Shown: one piece after another, positions 60,142 to 64,000 of the stretch | How the letters are laid out: every line of letters starts with the position of its first letter | How positions within the stretch are numbered: position 1 is the stretch's first letter | Source of the DNA: DATKKG01 sp035543015 | GTDB lineage: Archaea; Thermoproteota; Nitrososphaeria; Conexivisphaerales; DTJL01 | DNA: 64,000 nt | Reading direction: 5' to 3' | Assembly: GCA_035543015.1 (NCBI GenBank) | Contig: DATKKG010000017.1 | Span: 62,001 to 126,000 of the forward strand | The notes under the pieces: generated by a model | What the model was told of the DNA's origin: nothing | Database searches by the model: none | What the model saw: the letters and a program-made list of their open reading frames with translations, nothing else | Made by a program: the position numbers and the translations under genes

Positions 60142-60277
60142 GCCGTCCGACACTGCCTAGGGATGTCATTTATAGGTTGTTCTCGTAGGACGAGACCTCC
60201 CCTTCGGCCCCCGGAGGCTCGCCGGGCCCGCGCGACTCGGACTAACGATAAATAACCGTCCTCACTTGCCTTCCCTC

Positions 60278-61471
60278 ATGTCAGGCGCTCACCAGGACGA
60301 CGTCGAAGAGATCGCCAAGGAAGAGCTGGACAGGATGGCGGCGGGAAACCTCCTCTGGAGGAAGCGCATCCTCGAGTCAGCCTCCGACACATGGGTCTCG
60401 GTCGACGGAAGGAAGGAGCTCATGCTTTGCAGCAACAACTACCTTGGGCTGGCGAACAACCCGGAGCTGAAGCTCGAGGCCATAAAGGCCGTGGCCGAGT
60501 TCGGGGTGGGCTCCGGAGCGGTGAGGGTGATCTCCGGGACCATGCGGCTTCACGTGCAACTGGAGGAGGAGCTGGCAAGGTTCAAGGAGACCGCCGCCGC
60601 GATAACCTTCCAGAGCGGGTTCGCCACTAACCTGGGAGTCATCCCGGCCCTGATCGGGGAGGGCGACGTGGCCGTAAGCGACGAGCTCAACCATGGGAGC
60701 ATCATCGACGGCATACGTCTGAGCAAGGCCGAGAGGAGGGTCTACAGGCACTGCGACATGGAATCGCTCCAGGAGGCGCTCGAGGGGTCTTCCTCGTTCC
60801 GGCGCGTCCTCGTCGTCACCGACGCGGTGTTCAGCATGGACGGCGACATCGCCCCCCTGCCCGACATCGTCAGGCTGGCTGAAGGGAGCTCGGCATTGAC
60901 CTACGTCGACGACGCCCACGGCGAGGGGGTCCTCGGCGAGCTCGGCAGGGGAGTGGTCAACCATTTCAAGCTTCAAGGAAGGGTAGACGTGGAGATGGGC
61001 ACCTTCTCCAAGGCCTTCGGCTGCGTTGGCGGGTACGTGGCCGGGGGGAACTACCTCTGCGACTATCTCTTCAACAAGGTGAGGCCCTTCCTGCTCTCGG
61101 GATCGCACCCTCCGGCCGTCGCAGCGGCGAACCTCGCCGCCGTAAAGTACGTGCAGAGGCATCCTGAGCTCTTCAGCTCACTCTGGGGGAACACTGATTA
61201 CTTCAAGAAGGGCCTTAAGCAGCTCGGCTTCGATACAGGGAGAAGCCAGACCCCGATCACGCCGGTCATCGTAGGCGACAGCGGCCGGGCTCAGGCCCTC
61301 GCCTCCTCGCTCTTCGAAGAAGGGGTCTTCGTGACGCCCATAGTCTATCCCATGGTCTCCAAGGACGGGGCCAGGGTCAGGACCATCGTGACCGCCGCGC
61401 ACACAAAGGGGGACCTCGACTTCGCCCTGGCGAAGTTCGAGAAGGTGGGCAGGGCCCTCTCGATCATCTAG
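60278..61471 (+). CDS. kbl: Glycine C-acetyltransferase (2-amino-3-ketobutyrate CoA ligase)
   Basis: A 397-residue PLP enzyme of the alpha-oxoamine synthase family: CSNNYLGLANNPELK, GTMRLHVQLEEELARF, YVDDAHGEGVLGELGRG and GTFSKAFGCVGGYVAG with the PLP Lys. Converts 2-amino-3-ketobutyrate and CoA to glycine and acetyl-CoA. Its gene is divergent from tdh, completing threonine breakdown. ATG 60278 is about 26 nt from the TATA-like GATAAATAAC (60247-60256): leaderless, so the upstream TTG 60266 is rejected. KBL versus 8-amino-7-oxononanoate synthase is decided by the tdh neighbour. Confidence 0.9.
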   Translation: MSGAHQDDVEEIAKEELDRMAAGNLLWRKRILESASDTWVSVDGRKELMLCSNNYLGLANNPELKLEAIKAVAEFGVGSGAVRVISGTMRLHVQLEEELARFKETAAAITFQSGFATNLGVIPALIGEGDVAVSDELNHGSIIDGIRLSKAERRVYRHCDMESLQEALEGSSSFRRVLVVTDAVFSMDGDIAPLPDIVRLAEGSSALTYVDDAHGEGVLGELGRGVVNHFKLQGRVDVEMGTFSKAFGCVGGYVAGGNYLCDYLFNKVRPFLLSGSHPPAVAAANLAAVKYVQRHPELFSSLWGNTDYFKKGLKQLGFDTGRSQTPITPVIVGDSGRAQALASSLFEEGVFVTPIVYPMVSKDGARVRTIVTAAHTKGDLDFALAKFEKVGRALSII

Positions 61472-61507
61472 GCCAAAGCGATAAATACGCTCCCGGGCCA
61501 TAAGTGA

Positions 61508-62395
61508 ATGCGGTTGAAGTACCCCAAGGAGACCTTGAAGGTCATCAAGGAGGTCAAGGCCGACCGGTCGACGGGGGCCATCGGCCTGGCCATCAAGGCA
61601 CTTGACGCCTTCAAACCTCTCGGGGAGACGCCCGGGTCCGACATCAAGATGGTCAGGGGCGTGTCAAGACAGCTTCTCAAGGCGCGGCCCACCATGGTGT
61701 GCGTCGGCAACGCTTCGTCTGAGCTCTGCTGCCGCGTCATAGACAAGCTGGGCGAGGGCGACGCTGGCAAGTTTGCCTCAGCAGAGGCCGAGAAGCTTCA
61801 GAGGAAGATGGTGCTGTCAAGAATAGCGATAGCCAACGCGTTCGCTCAGTACCTGAGCAGGCCCGTCGTGGTCCTCACGGTGAGCGACAGCCAGACCGTC
61901 CTCGAGACCCTGCGAAGGTCGAAGGAGATGCTCGCCCAGGTGTTCGTGACGGTCTCCGACCCGGGAGGCGAGGGAAGGGCGCTTTCCGAGAAGCTCTCGT
62001 CGGGCGGCATCCGGAACATACTCGTCCCCGACATGGTCGTGGGAAGCATCATGCCCAAGGTCGACGTGGTGCTCCTCGGGGCCGACGCCGTCCTCTCCGA
62101 CGGCTCGGTCGTAAACAAGCTCGGGAGCAACACCGCCGCAAAGATCGCCTACGTTGAGGGGAAGCAGGTCTTCTTCCTGGCGGAGGCCATGAAGGTCCAT
62201 CCCGCCGGCGAAGAGGTGACCCTCGAACTCGACACCGACGCCGGCCAGGGGGGGTACCTGCCGAGGTTCGACATCACGCCGTACGGCTACGTGCAGCACG
62301 TCGTTTGCGAAGACGGGGAGCTGGACCTCGAGCGGATAAAGAGCCTCTCGGAGAAGTACGCGGACTTCAGGCGACGTGTAAAGTCCGCTAAATGA
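61508..62395 (+). CDS. eIF2B alpha/beta/delta-family protein (ribose-1,5-bisphosphate isomerase-like or aIF2B)
   Basis: A 295-residue Rossmann-type protein. VVLLGADAVLSDGSVVNKLGSNTAAKIAYVEGK is the family core, and VTVSDPGGEGRALSEKLSSGGI lies in the substrate region. Archaeal members are either AMP-pathway ribose-1,5-bisphosphate isomerases or translation-factor homologues. No RuBisCO or AMP phosphorylase is visible, so the choice is open. ATG 61508 is about 24 nt from GCGATAAATACG (61478-61489): leaderless. Confidence 0.87.
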   Translation: MRLKYPKETLKVIKEVKADRSTGAIGLAIKALDAFKPLGETPGSDIKMVRGVSRQLLKARPTMVCVGNASSELCCRVIDKLGEGDAGKFASAEAEKLQRKMVLSRIAIANAFAQYLSRPVVVLTVSDSQTVLETLRRSKEMLAQVFVTVSDPGGEGRALSEKLSSGGIRNILVPDMVVGSIMPKVDVVLLGADAVLSDGSVVNKLGSNTAAKIAYVEGKQVFFLAEAMKVHPAGEEVTLELDTDAGQGGYLPRFDITPYGYVQHVVCEDGELDLERIKSLSEKYADFRRRVKSAK

Positions 62396-62810
62396 ACAGC
62401 GTTATCGCTGCAGGGTCCGACGCCAGCTCGAGGAACCCAGCCGCGCCTATCACGTCGTCGACCACCCCTACCAGGTCCTGGCTCTTCAGTCCGAACAGAC
62501 CCATGGTCGGAGAGCAGGCATGTATCTTGACGCCGCTTTCCTTGGCCTGCTTGAGCATGTCGGTGACCGATGGCATCCCTCCCTTTGAGAGCAGCTGAAC
62601 GAGCTCCTCCTTTGAAACTCCGAGGTCTACGGACGGCTTGATGTCGCCCGACGCCTCCTTCGTCAGGAGCTTCATTCCACCGAACGTGAAGTAGATGTGA
62701 GTCTCCATCCCCTCCATGGCGGAGGTCGTGGCCAGGATGAGGGCCGGGTAAAGGCCGTCGGTCGTCCCCCTGCTTGCCACCATGACCAACTTGTTCTTCT
62801 TGGTCTCCAA
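62388..62810 (-). CDS. DsrE family protein
   Basis: A 140-residue DsrE/DsrF-like protein: LVMVASRGTTDGLYPALILATTSAMEG and THIYFTFGGMKLLTKEA. A single Cys sits in IHACSPTMGLFGL, the usual place for the sulfur-carrying residue. Acts in sulfur relay. Convergent with, and eight bases overlapping, the eIF2B-like gene. TATA-like CCTTATATC on the minus strand 30 nt before the ATG. Confidence 0.88.
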   Translation of the reverse strand: METKKNKLVMVASRGTTDGLYPALILATTSAMEGMETHIYFTFGGMKLLTKEASGDIKPSVDLGVSKEELVQLLSKGGMPSVTDMLKQAKESGVKIHACSPTMGLFGLKSQDLVGVVDDVIGAAGFLELASDPAAITLFI

Positions 62811-62869
62811 TTCGGACTCGTGAGACAGAAAGCCCGATATAAGGCTACTCCTCGAAGCTTCTCAGTCCG

Positions 62870-63529
62870 TCAGGCCCTCGCTGTCGACAGGAGGAGGGAA
62901 GCGACCCCGGCCACGGTGGCGTCTCGGAGCTTCACGGCCCCCGAGCCCAGCACGACCGTGGGGACGTTCCGAACGTCGTACCTCCTGGCGAGCTCCGGGA
63001 ACTCGAAGGCCTCTACGATGTCGACCCGCACCTTCGGGGACTCCATTGAGGCCTCCATAAGGAAACGCGCCACGGGAGGGCACCGCCGGCATGCAGGGGA
63101 CACGAAGACCTCCGCCCTGACCTCATCCGGCAGCTCCCTGAGCCTAGTGGCCAGACCCGCCGGAAGCCTGCTCCTGCTGCGAGAAGCCGCGAAGATCGCG
63201 TCCACAAGGACGTCCAGCTCCGATCCTATGGGGGCCCCGAAGAAGGTCACAGAGGAAGGTCGCCTTCCGCCAATTACGATGGCGGGAAGCTTTGGGCCCT
63301 CCGCGGAGCGGCCCTCCGTTTGGGCCCGGCCCGACCTGCGGACGGTCATGGTGATGCGTGGCTCTAGGCCCGACAGCTCCTTCGCGAGCTTGACGGCCCG
63401 ATCGCAGTTCTCGCAGCCTGCGCAGGTCTCGACGGCGAGGCTCACCGGCAGCTCGAGCTTGGAGCCGAGGACCTCCTTCAAATGGACCCTGTACGGTTCC
63501 GGAATGAGCTCGTCCAAGCGAAGATGCAT
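62870..63529 (-). CDS. Protein disulfide oxidoreductase-like double-thioredoxin protein
   Basis: A 219-residue protein with two thioredoxin-fold halves, like archaeal PDO. Its active sites are unusual: the first is TCAGCENC (C-x2-C-x2-C) and the second SPACRRCPP (C-x2-C); PDO usually has CPYC or similar. VRNVPTVVLGSG holds the cis-Pro. Probably handles disulfide or thiol exchange. The shared CTTAAG (63545-63550) lies only about 20 nt upstream, so the true start could be TTG 63517. Confidence 0.82.
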   Translation of the reverse strand: MHLRLDELIPEPYRVHLKEVLGSKLELPVSLAVETCAGCENCDRAVKLAKELSGLEPRITMTVRRSGRAQTEGRSAEGPKLPAIVIGGRRPSSVTFFGAPIGSELDVLVDAIFAASRSRSRLPAGLATRLRELPDEVRAEVFVSPACRRCPPVARFLMEASMESPKVRVDIVEAFEFPELARRYDVRNVPTVVLGSGAVKLRDATVAGVASLLLSTARA

Positions 63530-63589
63530 CTGGAGAGAGGTCGCCCTTAAGCCTTGACGGAACTGGTCACGAAACGAAAAAAGGCCGGC

Positions 63590-63907
63590 TTGCCTGAATG
63601 GCCGAGCATGCGTGCCGTAGTGTACAACTCGAACACCGAGTACGAGCTAGGCGGCCCCGTGAAGCTGGTCCACGATCCCGTCTGCGGAGAGGCACTCAAG
63701 GTTGAGGGCTCCCTGGAAGCCTACACGGAGAGGATGACGATGGGGGCGGCGGCCTTCACGAAGAAGGTTGAGGAGATCCTCAGCTCGGACTTCGTGGACG
63801 TGGTCCACGTCCAGACCCCGGACCTTCATCAGGACGAGAACGTTCTCAGGGAGATACGAGGCCTCATCGAGCCGGCGGAAGGGGCTGCCAAGCCAGGGTC
63901 AGAATGA
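63590..63907 (+). CDS. Hypothetical protein, about 105 aa
   Basis: MRAVVYNSNTEYELGGPVKLVHDPVCGEALKVEG, then an amphipathic helix and SSDFVDVVHVQTPDLHQDENVL. No recognised family. The start is uncertain: TTG 63554 lies too close to the only TATA-like element (about 63543-63551), leaving TTG 63590 or ATG 63608. The end overlaps a convergent gene at the window edge by nine bases. Confidence 0.55.
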   Translation: MPEWPSMRAVVYNSNTEYELGGPVKLVHDPVCGEALKVEGSLEAYTERMTMGAAAFTKKVEEILSSDFVDVVHVQTPDLHQDENVLREIRGLIEPAEGAAKPGSE

Positions 63908-64000
63908 CGGGACGTGTTTCCTCGAAGCGTTCTCCGCTTCGGCTATGTCCGCCGCGGCCTGCCTGACCGCCAGGTCCACGAGCCGTGGGGCCAGCCCGAG
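63899..64000 (-). CDS. 3' end of an unidentified gene, truncated by the window edge
   Basis: An open frame runs from the edge to TGA at 63901-63899 (33 residues, APRLVDLAVRQAAADIAEAE ... HVPSF). The alternating hydrophobic/Ala-rich helix looks coding, but too little is present to name a family. Confidence 0.45.
   Translation of the reverse strand, partial: LGLAPRLVDLAVRQAAADIAEAENASRKHVPSF

Overview
The window is GC-rich, gene-dense DNA from an archaeon. Many genes have a TATA-like box whose centre lies 24-30 nt upstream of the start codon, so they would give leaderless or near-leaderless mRNAs, and GTG and TTG starts are common. Archaeal-type content supports this: a PIN-PilT-KH ATPase (PINA), an Lhr-type helicase, a zinc-type ferredoxin, a Rieske/cytochrome b pair beside a membrane-anchored cupredoxin, an archaeal threonine dehydrogenase, a NurA-domain protein and separate methylmalonyl-CoA mutase subunits. 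The mix looks most like a Thermoproteota (Thaumarchaeota-related, Nitrososphaeria-like) lineage with no ammonia-oxidation genes in view. That placement is inference. No rRNA, tRNA, CRISPR array or transposase was seen.

Region 1 (1-14.4 kb) looks like a catabolic island for an N-heterocycle. It holds a BMP-type (nucleoside-like) ABC importer, a TudS/DUF523-related putative desulfidase, a cyclase-family hydrolase, a CoxG-like protein, a three-subunit molybdenum hydroxylase, and homologues of all three oxamate carbamoyltransferase subunits (FdrA/AllF, DUF1116/AllG, DUF2877/AllH). A 60-residue protein next to fdrA looks like a detached domain. Region 2 (14.4-22.1 kb) holds a methylmalonyl-CoA mutase/epimerase operon, a divergent orphan gene across a perfect palindrome, a sugar nucleotidyltransferase, a LutA/LutB-like pair and a PfkB kinase.

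Region 3 (22.4-28.5 kb) is the most striking. A short SMC ATPase with Smc5/Smc6-like motifs is followed by overlapping genes for a kleisin-like protein and a MAGE/Nse3-like protein, a possible compact archaeal Smc5/6-type complex. It converges on an Lhr helicase. Region 4 (28.6-39.4 kb) carries respiratory and housekeeping genes: gamma-carbonic anhydrase-like protein, nitroreductase, ferredoxin, RNA methyltransferase, cytochrome b, Rieske protein, cupredoxin, ThyX, heme O synthase and PINA.

Region 5 (39.4-42.4 kb) looks accessory. A short motif (GTGCTTCCTAGTTTTT) recurs at gene borders, GGTGTTGAGCGC-type inverted repeats occur next to a small zinc-ribbon gene with a paralogue at 56.3 kb, and there is a ribbon-helix-helix gene with a probable operator. 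Region 6 (42.4-64 kb) holds an asparaginase-family hydrolase, a LpdD-like protein, a flavin-reductase-like protein, a MocA-like transferase, a second molybdenum hydroxylase operon with an embedded MoaD-like gene, a NurA-domain protein, Sua5, MoeA, a rhodanese, a ferritin-like protein, a divergent threonine-degradation pair (tdh/kbl), an eIF2B-like protein and sulfur/redox proteins. Two molybdenum hydroxylases, MocA and MoeA point to substantial molybdenum-cofactor use.
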